Below are positions 44,820 to 55,004 of a DNA stretch of 64,000 bases, piece after piece (positions within the stretch are counted from its first letter, which is position 1; every line of letters begins with the position of its first letter). The translations under genes and the position numbers were made by a program. The notes beneath the pieces were generated by a model, which saw only the letters and a program-made list of their open reading frames with translations, made no database searches and was not told the DNA's origin. This DNA is from Burkholderiales bacterium (GTDB lineage: Bacteria; Pseudomonadota; Gammaproteobacteria; Burkholderiales; SG8-39): NCBI GenBank assembly GCA_014860355.1, contig JACZJV010000115.1:1-64000 (forward strand), given 5' to 3'.

Positions 44820-46778
44820 CTAATTCGCCGCCACCGCGCCCATGACGTGGTCGCGCAGCACCAGTCCGCTGTGCATAAGGGCATCCGCAGCCTCCTCCAG
44901 ATTGCGCGCGACTTCGGCTACCACGAACAGGCCGCGCGCATCGCTCTCGGCGCCCAGCAGCGCCGATTTGATCGCTCGCTGCGCCTGGTCGCTATCGTGT
45001 TCCACCGTGGTGATGCGGTGCACCGCCTCGAGAAAATCGCGCATGTCGTCGCGATCGGCGCCGCGGCGAACATAGCGCGCCGTCGTCAGCGCCTTGAGGT
45101 ATTCCTGCGAGCCCGCTACCAGCAGGTCGGCGAGCGCGCGCAGGCGCTCATGCGCAACCTCGGGCGCGGTGCGCGGTGGAAACAGGGTGAAATGAAACGC
45201 CGCTTCTTCCAGGCTGTCGGCGACGTCGTCTGCCGCTTCCAGCAGCAGCTTGAAGAATACCGCCCCGGCGGAATGATCGACCGCGGCGCGCACCTGGTTC
45301 AGCAGGCTGTCGGCTGCGGTTTCCCAGCCTTTGGCGCGCGCGGCGATGCGCGCGAGCGCCCCGTTGCTGCCGGCAAGCTGCAGTTTCAGCACGCCGTCGC
45401 GCACCCCGGAGGCCAGTTCGACCAACAGTGCCGCGTGCTCGCAGGCCAGCTCCAGCAGGTCGCGCTCGGCGCTGTGAAAGTAGTTCGCCAGCTCTGCCCG
45501 CACTTCGTCGCGGATCAGCGAATCGGGCTTGGCGGTGAGCATGCCTTCGGCGCAGGTGCGCACGACGAATTTCAGGAACGCCAGCGCACGCTCGCGGCCC
45601 AGCATGTCGCGCAAATCCTCGCCAAAGCGCGGCGCCCCCTTGATCGCGAACTGCATCGCGTCGTAGATCAGCATGTCGCCGCCGATCTTGAGGAAGGCCA
45701 TGTGGCCGTAGCCGTTGTCCGCGGCCCACTTGAGTACTGCGATGCCGCTGCGCTTGCGCACGAACGGACGCAGGCGCTTGCGTGCGCGGTTCCAGTCGAT
45801 CAGGAATACCAGGCGCGAACCCAGGAACTCCAGGTATTGCGCCAGCTCGTCGCGATCGCGCGCCTTGTAGGCGCCGATGCACAGGTGATAGATGCCGCCC
45901 TGGTTCAGCCCGCTTTCGCGGCGCGAGCGGGTCTCCTCCCATTGGACGGCGAATTTTTCGAACAGGCTCTGGAAGAACAACAGCCGCTCCAGGTGCACGT
46001 CGGAATAAGTGAGCGTGGCGGCCAGACCCTCGACGTGCACCACCAGCACATGCGCATCGGTGGTGCCGATGTCGTTCTGCAAGACCAGTTGCCTGCCGCT
46101 CAGGGCGGCCGTGGTGCCCAGTCCCGGATGGTCCAGCTTGAGTGCCTGGGTCGAGTTCAAGCCGCGCATGAACGCGCGCACCAGTTCCTTGTCCTGGGCG
46201 CGCAGGCCGTAGACGCGCGCACCGTCCACGCTCTCGCGCGACAATTCCCCCTGCAGCCGGTTCAGGGCCTTGTGCAGGTCCATCACCAGGAGGTGCGCAG
46301 TGTCGCCGCGCTTGCGCTCGCCGGAAGTCAGTGCTGAGATCAGCGCCGCCGGCACGATGTCCTTGCGCGCGGCGCGCGCAAGTTTGGCCGCCGCCGCAAG
46401 CCGTTTGCGGTATTCGCCGGCGCCGTACTCCAGACCCAGTTCCTGCGCCAATTCGATCGGCGCCAGCATTTCCTTCAGGCAGACCATGACCTGCGCGAGC
46501 AAGGCCGCGGCGCCCGGGATGCGGCATCGCCCGCCTGGCAGGCCGCGGCTCGCCGCGACCACACCGTCCAGCTCGGCGTCGGAGACGCCGCTCGCCTCGC
46601 GCTCGCGCTGCAAATCGGGCGGATTCGGCGCCGGCTGTTCGCATTGCTCCCGCGCCAGCTGCAAAAGCGTAAAGAAATACTTGACCCGGTCGTTTGCTGC
46701 GAGGCCGCTTTGCACCAGACCAGGCAGGAGCAGCTGCTTTTCGCCCAGCGAACTGATGATTTCCTGTTTCGTGCCCAT
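44820..46778 (-). CDS. 652-aa protein of unknown function with PhoU-like C-terminus
   Basis: A 652-aa soluble protein that I do not recognise as a whole. Residues 1-170 are helical; the middle (about 190-430) contains TDAHVLVVHVEG and a repeated IYHLCIGAYKARDRDEL-type segment. The last 200 or so residues are a helical bundle resembling PhoU/DUF47 (ADRDDMRDFLEAVHRITTVEHDSDQAQRAI, then LEEAADALMHSGLVLRDHV), with acidic residues suited to metal binding. PhoU-like proteins regulate phosphate transport or metal-linked signalling. It is transcribed directly before the PPDK-like gene (2-bp gap), which suggests a phosphoryl-transfer pair. An FNR-like site lies about 85 bp upstream of its start. Confidence 0.6.
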   Translation of the reverse strand: MGTKQEIISSLGEKQLLLPGLVQSGLAANDRVKYFFTLLQLAREQCEQPAPNPPDLQREREASGVSDAELDGVVAASRGLPGGRCRIPGAAALLAQVMVCLKEMLAPIELAQELGLEYGAGEYRKRLAAAAKLARAARKDIVPAALISALTSGERKRGDTAHLLVMDLHKALNRLQGELSRESVDGARVYGLRAQDKELVRAFMRGLNSTQALKLDHPGLGTTAALSGRQLVLQNDIGTTDAHVLVVHVEGLAATLTYSDVHLERLLFFQSLFEKFAVQWEETRSRRESGLNQGGIYHLCIGAYKARDRDELAQYLEFLGSRLVFLIDWNRARKRLRPFVRKRSGIAVLKWAADNGYGHMAFLKIGGDMLIYDAMQFAIKGAPRFGEDLRDMLGRERALAFLKFVVRTCAEGMLTAKPDSLIRDEVRAELANYFHSAERDLLELACEHAALLVELASGVRDGVLKLQLAGSNGALARIAARAKGWETAADSLLNQVRAAVDHSAGAVFFKLLLEAADDVADSLEEAAFHFTLFPPRTAPEVAHERLRALADLLVAGSQEYLKALTTARYVRRGADRDDMRDFLEAVHRITTVEHDSDQAQRAIKSALLGAESDARGLFVVAEVARNLEEAADALMHSGLVLRDHVMGAVAAN

Positions 46779-46859
46779 GTGATCTTCCGGCGGCCCGCGC
46801 GCGCATGCATCGGGCGATGAGACTGCATGCCCATGATGCCGCCGCAGACCCGGTTCCGA

Positions 46860-46873
46860 TTGATCAATGTCAA
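46860..46873. promoter_or_regulatory. Candidate FNR/ANR-type binding site
   Basis: TTGATCAATGTCAA matches the FNR consensus TTGAT-N4-ATCAA at nine of its ten fixed positions. It lies between the divergent PhoU-like/PPDK-like pair (82 bp from that start) and nrdJ (207 bp from that start), so it could make either gene oxygen-responsive. It was found by eye only. Confidence 0.35.
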
Positions 46874-47079
46874 GAAATCACGCTGAAACAGGGAGCTAGT
46901 TAGCCCTGCTGCGCGCGCCTGCGCGGTAAGCCTCTGCCGCGGCGGCCGTCGGCCGCTGACGCCCGGGTTGCCCCCCTCCATACCAGAAAAAATTAATTTG
47001 TGCAGGGCTGCAAACGGCTCCAATTTGTAGTATGCTGATCACACACTACCACAAGATTACATTATAAGGTATTGATAAA

Positions 47080-49980
47080 ATGGACATTACAAAAAAAGAA
47101 AAGAGGGTTTCTAACCCTGTCGTTCCCGCCCTTCCGGATCAAGTAATCAGTCGCGAGGTGCTGCTGGAGAAATACGCCAAGGGCACCGAGACCAGCATAG
47201 CCGACGTGCGCGCGCGTATCGCGCACGCGCTCGCCGCAGTCGAACCTGAGGACAAGCGCGCTCTCTGGGAAAAGCGCTTTATGCAGGCAATGGAAGCCGG
47301 CTTCATCCCCGCCGGACGCATCATGTCAGCTGCCGGCATCCAGATGCAGGCCACGCTGATCAATTGCTTCGTGCAGCCGGTGGGCGATTCGATCTCCGAA
47401 ATCGTCGACGACAAGCCCGGCATCTACACCGCCCTGCAACAGGCGGCGGAAACCATGCGCCGCGGCGGCGGCGTCGGCTACGATTTTTCTTCCATCCGCC
47501 CCAAGGGCTCGGAAGTAAAGGGCACGCACTCACGCGCGAGCGGGCCGGTTTCCTATATGCGCGTGTTCGACCGTTCCTGTGAAACCGTGGAATCGGCGGG
47601 CTCGCGCCGCGGCGCGCAAATGGGCGTGCTGCGCTGCGACCATCCGGACGTGGAGGAGTTCATCCATGCCAAGGACCGCGGCGACCTCTCCAATTTCAAT
47701 ATTTCCGTGGGCGTGACCGACGCCTTCATGCAGGCGGTAGAGAGCGACCAGGATGCGGAACTCGCGCACAAGGCGCGCCCGCACCAGGAGTTTCTGGACA
47801 ATGGCGGCTATCAGCGCGAGGACGGAATGTGGGTGTACCGCAAACTGCGCGCGCGCGAGCTATGGGATCAGATCATGCGCTCGACCTACGACCACGCCGA
47901 GCCGGGCATCCTGTTTCTCGACCGCATGAACCGCGACAACAATCTCAATTATTGCGAGACCATCGAGGCGACCAATCCGTGCGCGGAACAGCCCCTGCCC
48001 CCATACGGCTGCTGCTGCCTGGGCTCGATCAATCTGACCAACTTCGTCTCCGCCGCGTTCACGGAACAAGCCGCCTTCGACTTCGAGCGCTTCGGCGCCA
48101 CCGTCGAGACTTCGGTGCGCATGCTCGACAATGTGCTCGACGCGACCGCATGGCCGCTGCCGCAGCAGCACGAGGAGGCGATGAACAAGCGCCGCGTGGG
48201 CCTGGGCTATACCGGCCTCGGCGACGCGCTGATCATGCTGCGCCAGCGCTACGACAGCCAGAGCGCGCGCGAGACGGCGGCCAAGATCTCCGAAGTCATG
48301 CGCGATTATGCCTACCGTGCCTCGAGCAACCTCGCGCGCGAGCGCGGCGCTTTCCCGCTATTCAACGCCGACATGTACCTGTCGGGCACGAGCTTCGCCA
48401 CGCGCCTGCCGGCCGAAATCAAGGCGCTGATCAGGAAACAGGGCCTGCGCAACAGCCATCTGCTGTCCATCGCCCCCACCGGCACCATCAGCCTCGCGTT
48501 CGCCGACAACGCGTCCAACGGCATCGAGCCGCCATTCTCCTGGAGCTACACGCGCAAGAAGCGCATGACCGACGGCACGCTGCAGGAGTTCGCGGTCGAA
48601 GATTACGCCTGGCGCCTGTACCGCCATCTGGTCGCCAATGGCGTGCTGCCCGCGTCCGCGAGCAGCGCCGCAAAATCTAATGACGACAGCCTGCCCGATT
48701 ATTTCGTCACCGCGCTCGAGATCTCGGCCGCGGCGCATGAAGCCATGGTGGCCGCGGTTGCGCCTTTCGTGGACACCAGCATCTCCAAAACGGTCAACGT
48801 GCCGGAGAATTATCCCTACGAGGAGTTTCAGGGCCTGTACATGGCAGCGTGGAAATCGGGGCTCAAGGGGCTGGCCACCTACCGCCCCAACAGCGTGCTC
48901 GGCGCGGTGCTGTCCGTCGACACCCCCCAGAGCAAGCAGCCGCAGGACTTCGTCAGCAGCGACGTCAACCGCCGCATCGAGATCAAGGCGGTGCCCGAAC
49001 CCGTGCTCGCCAGCCTGCGCTGGCCGGGCCGGCCCAAACTGGCCGAAGGCAATCCGTCCTGGACCTACATGATCGAACATCCGCACGGGCATTTCGCGCT
49101 GTTCGTGGGCCATGTCGAAAACGGGACTCCGCATCCGTTCGAGGTCTGGGTCAATGGCAGCGAGCAGCCGCGCGGTTTGGGCGCCGTGGCGAAAACGCTG
49201 TCCATGGACATGCGCGCCGACGATCCGGCCTGGCTGCGGCTGAAGCTCGATACCCTGGCGAAGACACTGGGCGACGACGCCTTCGACATGCCGTTCCCGC
49301 CGCACGGCGAAATGAAACAAATGCCCAGCGTCACCGCCGCCGTGGCGCAACTGGTGCGCTGGCGCTGCGAGCGCCTGGGCGCGCTGCCCGAGGAGGTGAA
49401 GCACGGGCAGGTGCTGGACGCGATGTTCAGCCTGAAGGAACCCAAGACCGGCGCCGACGGCACCATGTCCTGGACCGTGGACGTGCTCAACCCCGGCACC
49501 CGCGACGACTTCGTGCTCGGCTTGAAGGAAATCACGCTGCCCGACGGCGTGACCCGGCCTTATTCGATGTGGCTGTCGGGCGAGTATCCCCGCGCCCTCG
49601 ACGGCCTGTGCAAGATTTTGTCGCTCGACATGCGCATCATCGATCCGGCCTGGATCGGCATGAAGCTGCGCAAACTGCTCAACTACCCGGAACCGCTGGG
49701 CGATTTCATGGCCTACACGCCGGGCAGCCGCAAGCAGCAGAACTGGCCCTCGACCGTTTCCTACCTTGCGCGACTGATCATCCACCGTTATGCCATGCTG
49801 GGTCTGCTGACCGAGGACGGCATGCCGGTGCAGACCATGGGCATACTCGAAACACCCGAGCGCGGGGCCGCGCCGCACATGAAAGGTGCGCGCTGCCCCG
49901 AGTGCGGCAACTACGCCGTGATCAAGAAGGATGGCTGCGACTTTTGCAGCGCCTGCGGCTACGTGGGAGTATGCGGGTAG
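47080..49980 (+). CDS. nrdJ: Adenosylcobalamin-dependent (class II) ribonucleotide reductase
   Basis: A 966-aa enzyme that makes deoxyribonucleotides using B12 to generate the radical, and so works with or without oxygen. Visible motifs are [10 protein letters not shown] with the first redox Cys, [16 protein letters not shown] with the active-site NPC(G/A)EQ loop and [11 protein letters not shown]. The last part has two tandem copies of a TSCPD-like domain ([26 protein letters not shown] and [25 protein letters not shown]) and a C-terminal zinc-ribbon/redox tail, [18 protein letters not shown]. Length is normal for this class. It is monocistronic with a good terminator downstream. No B12 riboswitch was recognised in the leader. 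Confidence 0.94.
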   Translation: MDITKKEKRVSNPVVPALPDQVISREVLLEKYAKGTETSIADVRARIAHALAAVEPEDKRALWEKRFMQAMEAGFIPAGRIMSAAGIQMQATLINCFVQPVGDSISEIVDDKPGIYTALQQAAETMRRGGGVGYDFSSIRPKGSEVKGTHSRASGPVSYMRVFDRSCETVESAGSRRGAQMGVLRCDHPDVEEFIHAKDRGDLSNFNISVGVTDAFMQAVESDQDAELAHKARPHQEFLDNGGYQREDGMWVYRKLRARELWDQIMRSTYDHAEPGILFLDRMNRDNNLNYCETIEATNPCAEQPLPPYGCCCLGSINLTNFVSAAFTEQAAFDFERFGATVETSVRMLDNVLDATAWPLPQQHEEAMNKRRVGLGYTGLGDALIMLRQRYDSQSARETAAKISEVMRDYAYRASSNLARERGAFPLFNADMYLSGTSFATRLPAEIKALIRKQGLRNSHLLSIAPTGTISLAFADNASNGIEPPFSWSYTRKKRMTDGTLQEFAVEDYAWRLYRHLVANGVLPASASSAAKSNDDSLPDYFVTALEISAAAHEAMVAAVAPFVDTSISKTVNVPENYPYEEFQGLYMAAWKSGLKGLATYRPNSVLGAVLSVDTPQSKQPQDFVSSDVNRRIEIKAVPEPVLASLRWPGRPKLAEGNPSWTYMIEHPHGHFALFVGHVENGTPHPFEVWVNGSEQPRGLGAVAKTLSMDMRADDPAWLRLKLDTLAKTLGDDAFDMPFPPHGEMKQMPSVTAAVAQLVRWRCERLGALPEEVKHGQVLDAMFSLKEPKTGADGTMSWTVDVLNPGTRDDFVLGLKEITLPDGVTRPYSMWLSGEYPRALDGLCKILSLDMRIIDPAWIGMKLRKLLNYPEPLGDFMAYTPGSRKQQNWPSTVSYLARLIIHRYAMLGLLTEDGMPVQTMGILETPERGAAPHMKGARCPECGNYAVIKKDGCDFCSACGYVGVCG

Positions 49981-50065
49981 CACGCGCGGTGCGCGCCAAG
50001 GCCAGGAATTCGGCGGAGCAGGTGCTGGGCCAGGGGCGATAATTCAGTCGGAGTTCGCCCTTTAC

Positions 50066-50095
50066 AGCCCCCGAACATTGCGGGGGCTTTTTTTT
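50066..50095 (+). terminator. Rho-independent terminator after nrdJ
   Basis: The stem AGCCCCCG / CGGGGGCT with a 7-nt loop is followed by eight T residues (50088-50095). It is the strongest plus-strand terminator in the window and ends the nrdJ transcript before the LDH2-type gene. Confidence 0.9.
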
Positions 50096-50130
50096 GCGGG
50101 CGTAGCGACGCCAATCCGGGAACCACTCAT

Positions 50131-51219
50131 ATGAGCACCAAGTCCACAGCCACGCCAGAGAGCGCAAACCGGCCGCGCTATGACGCCCCTGCGCTGGTCG
50201 CGTTCGCCAAATCGCTGCTGGTCGGCGCGCGCATGCTGCCCGAGCGCGCCGCCGACGTCGCCGACATCCTGGTCGAAGCCGACCTGCTCGGCCATGACAC
50301 CCACGGGCTGAATCTGCTCGCGACCTATCTGCAGCATATGGAAACGGGACAGATGAAGCTCGAAGGCGAGCCCATCGTCCTGGCCGATCACGGCGCTGTC
50401 CTGACCTGGGACGGACAGCGCCTGCCCGGCCCCTGGCTGGTTTTGCGCGCAATGGAGATTGCGACCGAGAAGGCAAAGACAAACGGCAGTGGTACCGTGA
50501 CCATAGGCCGCAGCCACCACATTGCCTGCCTCGCCGCCTACCTCAAACGCGCTACCGACCAGGGCCTGGTCATGCTGCTGCTGTCCTCTGCGCCGGACGG
50601 CGGCAGCGTAGCGCCGTTCGGCGGCCTGCGCGCGGTGTTCTCGCCCAGCCCGATAGCCATCGGTTTTCCTACGGGCGACCTTCCGGTGCTGGTCGACGTA
50701 TCGACCTCCACCACCACCAATATGCTGACCAAGCGCCTGCGCAAGGAAGGAAAGCACCTGGCCCATCACTGGCTGATCGACGAAACAGGCCGGGCTAGCG
50801 ACGACCCGGCTGTGCTGCACGCGCCGCGCAAGGGAACGATCCAGCCGCTAGGCGGCATGGATGCCGGCCACAAAGGCTATGGCCTGGCGCTGATGGTGGA
50901 GGCCCTGACCGCCGGCCTTGCCGGTCACGGCCGCGCCGACCCGCCGGAGCCTTTGGGCGCCAGCGTCTTCCTGCAGATTCTGGATCCAGGTAAGTTTGGC
51001 GGAAGCAGTGCGTTCCGCCGCCAGATGGATTGGGTGGCGCAAGCCTGCCTCGACAACCCGCCGCGCCCGGGATTCGAGCGCGTGCGCCTGCCCGGGCAGA
51101 TGGGCCTGTTGCGGCGCGAACGTCAATTGCGCGAAGGCGTGGCGCTGGAACCCTCGATCCTGCCGGCGCTCGCTGCGTGGGCAGATAAATTGGGCGTCGC
51201 CCCGCCCGCGGCGCTGTAA
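50131..51219 (+). CDS. LDH2/malate dehydrogenase-family NAD(P)-dependent oxidoreductase
   Basis: A 362-aa protein of the LDH2/MDHG2 (YlbC-type) family, whose NAD-binding fold differs from Rossmann enzymes. Typical segments are ADLLGHDTHGLNLL with the catalytic His, GRSHHIACLA, PSPIAIGFPTGD and GGMDAGHKGYGLALMVEALTAGLAG. Members reduce or oxidise 2-hydroxy acids such as malate, lactate, sulfolactate or ureidoglycolate. The substrate cannot be chosen here. It converges on a TRAP transporter operon, a pairing common in Betaproteobacteria that suggests catabolism of an imported hydroxy or keto acid. Confidence 0.88.
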   Translation: MSTKSTATPESANRPRYDAPALVAFAKSLLVGARMLPERAADVADILVEADLLGHDTHGLNLLATYLQHMETGQMKLEGEPIVLADHGAVLTWDGQRLPGPWLVLRAMEIATEKAKTNGSGTVTIGRSHHIACLAAYLKRATDQGLVMLLLSSAPDGGSVAPFGGLRAVFSPSPIAIGFPTGDLPVLVDVSTSTTTNMLTKRLRKEGKHLAHHWLIDETGRASDDPAVLHAPRKGTIQPLGGMDAGHKGYGLALMVEALTAGLAGHGRADPPEPLGASVFLQILDPGKFGGSSAFRRQMDWVAQACLDNPPRPGFERVRLPGQMGLLRRERQLREGVALEPSILPALAAWADKLGVAPPAAL

Positions 51220-51387
51220 GCGCCGGGCAGCAAGCGTTCACACGACTGAGCGAGCGTTAGTCTCGCATCCCCACTTCGGCTGCGCACACGCTTCGGAACT
51301 ATCGACTGCGAATCGGACCGGGAACCCTCACATCGGTCCCGGGCTCAGTGTAGCCCCGCGCGCGGGCCGGCGCCGGCACGCGTCGTT

Positions 51388-52698
51388 TCAGAGCACCAGA
51401 GAGGGCAACCAGGTGGCGAGTGCGGGAACCAGCATGATGATGACAAGCCCGAGGATCATGATCGTCGTATAGGGCGTCACCGACTGGTAGATGTCGCCCA
51501 TGGTGATGCTGGGCGGCACTATCCCCTTCAGGTAAAACAGGTTGAATCCGAAGGGCGGGGTCTGATAGCCGATTTCCATGTTGATGATGAACAGGATTCC
51601 AAACCAGATCGGGTCGAATCCGAGCGCGGTGACGATGGGCAGGAACACCGGCAGCGTGATCAGCATGATGCCGACCGGATCGAGCACCATGCCGAGCAGC
51701 AGCAACACGAGCTGGATGAAGACGATGGTTCCCCAGGGGCCGCCCGGGATGCTGGTCATCATCGCCTTGATCAGAGATTGCGCGCCCATGGACTGGTAGG
51801 CCGCGCTGAACGCGTGCGCGCCGAACAGGATCCACATGATCATGCCGGACAGCCGGAACGTGCGCAGGCATGAATCGCGTAGTAGCGCCCAGCTCAGCTT
51901 GCGATGCACGAGGGCCGAGATCATGGCGCCCAGCACCCCCACCGCCGCCGCCTCGGTCGGCGTCGCCAGGCCGAAAAGGATGGAGCCCAGCACCATCGCC
52001 ACGATCAAGAGCGGCAGCAGCACGGCGCGCAGCGCGGCGAACTTTTGCGGCCAGGTGCCGCGTTCCGCCAGCGGCAACGCCGGCCCCATCTTTGGCTGCA
52101 GCCAGCAGCGGACGAAGATGTAGGCGCAAATCATCGCCGCCAGCATGATCCCGGGTACCACGCCCGCCGCAAACAGCTTGCCGACCGAGACGCCGGTTAT
52201 CAGCGAATACAGGATCATCAGCACGCTGGGCGGAATCAGGATGCCCAATCCGCCTCCTGCGCTGATGCACCCGATCGCCATCTGCTTGTCGTAGCCGCGT
52301 TCGAGCATCGCCGGCAGCGCGATCGTTCCCATGGTGACGACGGCGGCGCCACTGATCCCCACCATCGCCGCGAATATCGTGCAGATCGCGACCGTGCCGA
52401 TCGCCAGGCCGCCGCGCACACCGCCCCACCACAGGTGCATCATCCGGTACAGCGCCTGCGCCACCCCGGTCTTCTCCAGCAACATCGCCATCAGCACAAA
52501 CAGCGGTATCGCCACCAGGGTGAAACTGTTCATGCTGCCCCACATCTGCGAAGCGACCATGTAGAACGAACCGATCCCCCAGGTGAAATACAGGAAAATC
52601 ACCGAGACGCCACCGAGCACGAAAGCCAGCGGCAAGCCGAGCGCGAGGAACAGCAGCAGCGAGCCGAAGAACAGCAGCGTAAGCAGTCCGATGCTCAT
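51388..52698 (-). CDS. dctM: TRAP transporter large permease subunit (DctM family)
   Basis: A 436-aa membrane protein with about 12 hydrophobic helices. Hallmarks include FTLVAIPLFVLMAMLLEKTG near the start, AICTIFAAMVGISGAAVVTMG, GGGLGILIPPSVLMILY and ILDPVGIM-like LDPVGIMLITLPVFLPIV. It is the ion-driven channel of a tripartite ATP-independent periplasmic transporter for organic acids. The start overlaps the end of the DctQ gene by 4 bp (ATGA). Gene order P-Q-M on the minus strand is standard. Confidence 0.93.
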   Translation of the reverse strand: MSIGLLTLLFFGSLLLFLALGLPLAFVLGGVSVIFLYFTWGIGSFYMVASQMWGSMNSFTLVAIPLFVLMAMLLEKTGVAQALYRMMHLWWGGVRGGLAIGTVAICTIFAAMVGISGAAVVTMGTIALPAMLERGYDKQMAIGCISAGGGLGILIPPSVLMILYSLITGVSVGKLFAAGVVPGIMLAAMICAYIFVRCWLQPKMGPALPLAERGTWPQKFAALRAVLLPLLIVAMVLGSILFGLATPTEAAAVGVLGAMISALVHRKLSWALLRDSCLRTFRLSGMIMWILFGAHAFSAAYQSMGAQSLIKAMMTSIPGGPWGTIVFIQLVLLLLGMVLDPVGIMLITLPVFLPIVTALGFDPIWFGILFIINMEIGYQTPPFGFNLFYLKGIVPPSITMGDIYQSVTPYTTIMILGLVIIMLVPALATWLPSLVL

Positions 52699-53246
52699 TG
52701 CCCGGGCTCCTCGATCTTGTCCATGCCTGGCAGTGATTCCGGCGGCTCGATCCCGAACGCCACCATGACGTCCCGCAGCAGTTTGACTATGCCCTGCAGC
52801 AGCAGCAGTCCCGCGCCGACCGGGATTGCCAGTTTCACCGGCCAGATCGGCGGATCCCAGGCCGACTGCGAATGTTCCCAGAAAGATATCGACTCCCAGG
52901 CCATCGCGCTGCCGAAATACAGCAGCGCGCCGGTGAATACGAGGAACAGGAACGAGCTGAAGACATCGACAACGGCGCGCACGCGCGGCGCTAGGCGCGA
53001 ATGCAGAATATCGACGTTGACGTGACCGCCGTGCGCCATGATGTAACCGCCGGACAGTACCGCGTACAGGCCGAACAGCAACTGCGTCAGTTCACTGGTC
53101 CACACCTTGGGCGCGCCAGCGGCGTAGCGAAAAAGAACCTCGGCGATCAGAAGCACGAAAATTGCCAGCAGCAGCAGCGACACCCAAGTGCCCAGCCGGT
53201 CGTTGAACCTCGTGATTCCGCGCATAGCCCTGTGCAGCACCTGCAT
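52695..53246 (-). CDS. dctQ: TRAP transporter small permease subunit (DctQ family)
   Basis: A 183-aa membrane protein with four hydrophobic helices: residues 18-38 (SLLLLAIFVLLIAEVLFRY), 50-68, 85-110 and 130-150. It carries the typical VFLRYAAG-like RYAAGAPKVWTSEL and HVNVDIL elements. It pairs with the DctM-type subunit to form the membrane part of the TRAP carrier. It lies about 70 bp downstream of the binding-protein gene. Confidence 0.9.
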   Translation of the reverse strand: MQVLHRAMRGITRFNDRLGTWVSLLLLAIFVLLIAEVLFRYAAGAPKVWTSELTQLLFGLYAVLSGGYIMAHGGHVNVDILHSRLAPRVRAVVDVFSSFLFLVFTGALLYFGSAMAWESISFWEHSQSAWDPPIWPVKLAIPVGAGLLLLQGIVKLLRDVMVAFGIEPPESLPGMDKIEEPGQ

Positions 53247-53317
53247 CGGTGACCACTCCGAAAAAATACAGGAAAGCCGGTCCGGGACGCAGCCGGACCG
53301 GATCGGATCGGCAGACC

Positions 53318-54367
53318 CTACTTGATGTAGCCCAGATCGGCGAGGAAGGTCTTAAGCGTCGCGAGCGCTTTTTTCGAGGCCGGCCCTTTCTTGCCTTCGT
53401 CTTCCCACTGCTGGAGCGCCACCTTCGTCAGGTGGTCCAGGACTTCGGGCGGTAGCTGGTTGACCTTCACGCCCTTAGTCTTGATCGCCTTTGCCAGGGT
53501 AATCTGTTCCAGATACAGGTACTCGTTGGTGCGCATCCAGAACTGCTCGTCCAGCGTGTCGATCAAGCACTTGCGGATCTCTGGCGGCAGTTTGTCGAGC
53601 TCCTTCTGGTTGATGATGAAGGCATCGGTGCCGGCGATGTTCAGCGCGGGTTTCACATGGTACTTCGCCACCTCGTACAGACCCATGCTGTCAGCGCCCT
53701 GCGAGGCGCCCCAATGCACGCCGTTGATCACGCCGGTCGACAATGCAGGATAGATCTCGGGGCCGGGCAGGTATGACCCGGCTGCACCCGCCGCGGTCAG
53801 GAAGCGCTGCAGCGCACCGGAGGAGCGGATCTTCAGCTTGCGGAAGTCATCGAGTGAGGTGATCGGTGATTTGACCACCATTTCGGTCGGGTAGACCTTG
53901 TCGGTGGAGTAGTAGACACCCTGCGCTGCGACCTCGTCGCGGATCATTTTCTCGAAGCCGAGATGCTTGTGGAAGTAGGACACCTCCCAGACATTGCGGA
54001 ATGCAAACGGCAGGCCCGAGGCGATGCCAGCCGTCGACACTGTTTCTGGCAGGTAGGCCGGCGAGATCGTTCCCATCTGGATGACACCCCGCTTGACCGC
54101 CGGGAATATCTCCTTCGCCGGGAACAGTGCGCCGGCCTCGTGCAATTCGAGGACCATCCGGCCTTTTGTGCACGCGGTCAGCTCCCGTTGCAGCCGGCCC
54201 AGGCTGTCCTTGAAGGAACTGCTAGCGCTAGGCCAGTGGGACTGGAGGCGCCAGGTGATCTTCTCCTGCGCGGAAACGGCGCCGGAAAATCCGAAGCTTA
54301 CGACAGCGGTCGCGGCGAGGATGGCCGCGGCCGGAATCTGGAATTTCGTGAACGGTGATGTACGCAT
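53318..54367 (-). CDS. dctP: TRAP transporter periplasmic solute-binding protein (DctP family)
   Basis: About 349 aa from MRTSPFTKFQ, where AAAGGAG precedes the ATG; the long ORF-track start at 54682 is not supported. The signal peptide ends near AVSAQEK. The mature protein has TWRLQSHWPSASS, LELHEAGALFPAKE and the conserved Arg in FRKLKIRSSG that binds the substrate carboxylate. FVPEIYPALSTGVING-like PEIYPALSTGVINGVHW is typical of DctP/YiaO proteins that bind 2-keto or aromatic acids, often of the alpha-keto-acid/mannitol-chloroaromatic subgroup. It is the first gene of the operon. Confidence 0.92.
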   Translation of the reverse strand: MRTSPFTKFQIPAAAILAATAVVSFGFSGAVSAQEKITWRLQSHWPSASSSFKDSLGRLQRELTACTKGRMVLELHEAGALFPAKEIFPAVKRGVIQMGTISPAYLPETVSTAGIASGLPFAFRNVWEVSYFHKHLGFEKMIRDEVAAQGVYYSTDKVYPTEMVVKSPITSLDDFRKLKIRSSGALQRFLTAAGAAGSYLPGPEIYPALSTGVINGVHWGASQGADSMGLYEVAKYHVKPALNIAGTDAFIINQKELDKLPPEIRKCLIDTLDEQFWMRTNEYLYLEQITLAKAIKTKGVKVNQLPPEVLDHLTKVALQQWEDEGKKGPASKKALATLKTFLADLGYIK

Positions 54368-54717
54368 GGGTGGACTCCTTTGTCGGCAGTTGTATCTTGC
54401 ATGAGCCGTATATGCCGGTATGGTCAGGACTGCGCTGATCCCCGGCTTGATGCTTGTGACGATACCCGCTTTGTACATGGATAACAATCCTGATGGCCGG
54501 CAATCACCGGAAACCACCGCCAGTACCCACATACGGGATATTCGGGCGGCTGCATCTGGCCAGCTTGTTGCCACTGGACTGCGATGCTTGCTGAAATTTC
54601 GGCCTGCGTCTGCTAACCTTGAAAGGACCAAACCAGCGGCGCCGGCACGCTCACCCGTCTCCAAAGCGGTGCCTAGTCGCATCCCGGGAAGACTACACGC
54701 GTCGAGGCTTGCAGATC
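54368..54717. other. Intergenic region upstream of the TRAP operon
   Basis: About 350 bp without a gene I can support. It should hold the promoter of the minus-strand TRAP operon. Short ORFs in all frames here look like chance readings. Confidence 0.4.
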
Positions 54718-54960
54718 ATGCTCTGGCACCAGCTACAAACAGGCCCACTGAGATCCCGGCTGAGGTGCTCGCGCCCGCCGGAGCTAGAGGCGCACACGCC
54801 TGGCGTCCCCTCGGACATTCCGCCATTACCTCCGAACCTGGAACCGCCCGAAATCATCCTGCCCCCACGAATTCCACCGACCGAGCCCCCGGAAAAACTG
54901 CCCCCGCCGCCTACGCGTCGTGAACCTCCGCGGGCCCCGCCGCTCATTGCCGCCGACTAG
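54718..54960 (+). CDS. Possible small proline-rich protein
   Basis: An ORF of about 80 aa from the ATG at 54718 (the ORF track begins at 54619). The second half is a regular proline pattern, PPLPPNLEPPEI then PPRIPPTEPPEKLPPPP, with acidic residues between. Such regularity is unlikely by chance, but the first half is not protein-like and no ribosome site is strong. Short Pro-rich proteins of unknown role do occur in Betaproteobacteria. Treat as uncertain. Confidence 0.35.
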   Translation: MLWHQLQTGPLRSRLRCSRPPELEAHTPGVPSDIPPLPPNLEPPEIILPPRIPPTEPPEKLPPPPTRREPPRAPPLIAAD

Positions 54961-55004
54961 CCCGACACATCGGCGCTATTGCGGAACGCCGGCAGTATCG
55001 GCCA

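Noticed and set aside
46779-47079. Adenosylcobalamin riboswitch or NrdR box upstream of nrdJ
   Set aside because: I found neither the B12-box sequence nor a convincing pair of NrdR boxes by eye.
48358-49983. 541-aa minus-strand ORF
   Set aside because: Antisense shadow of nrdJ with no recognisable domain.
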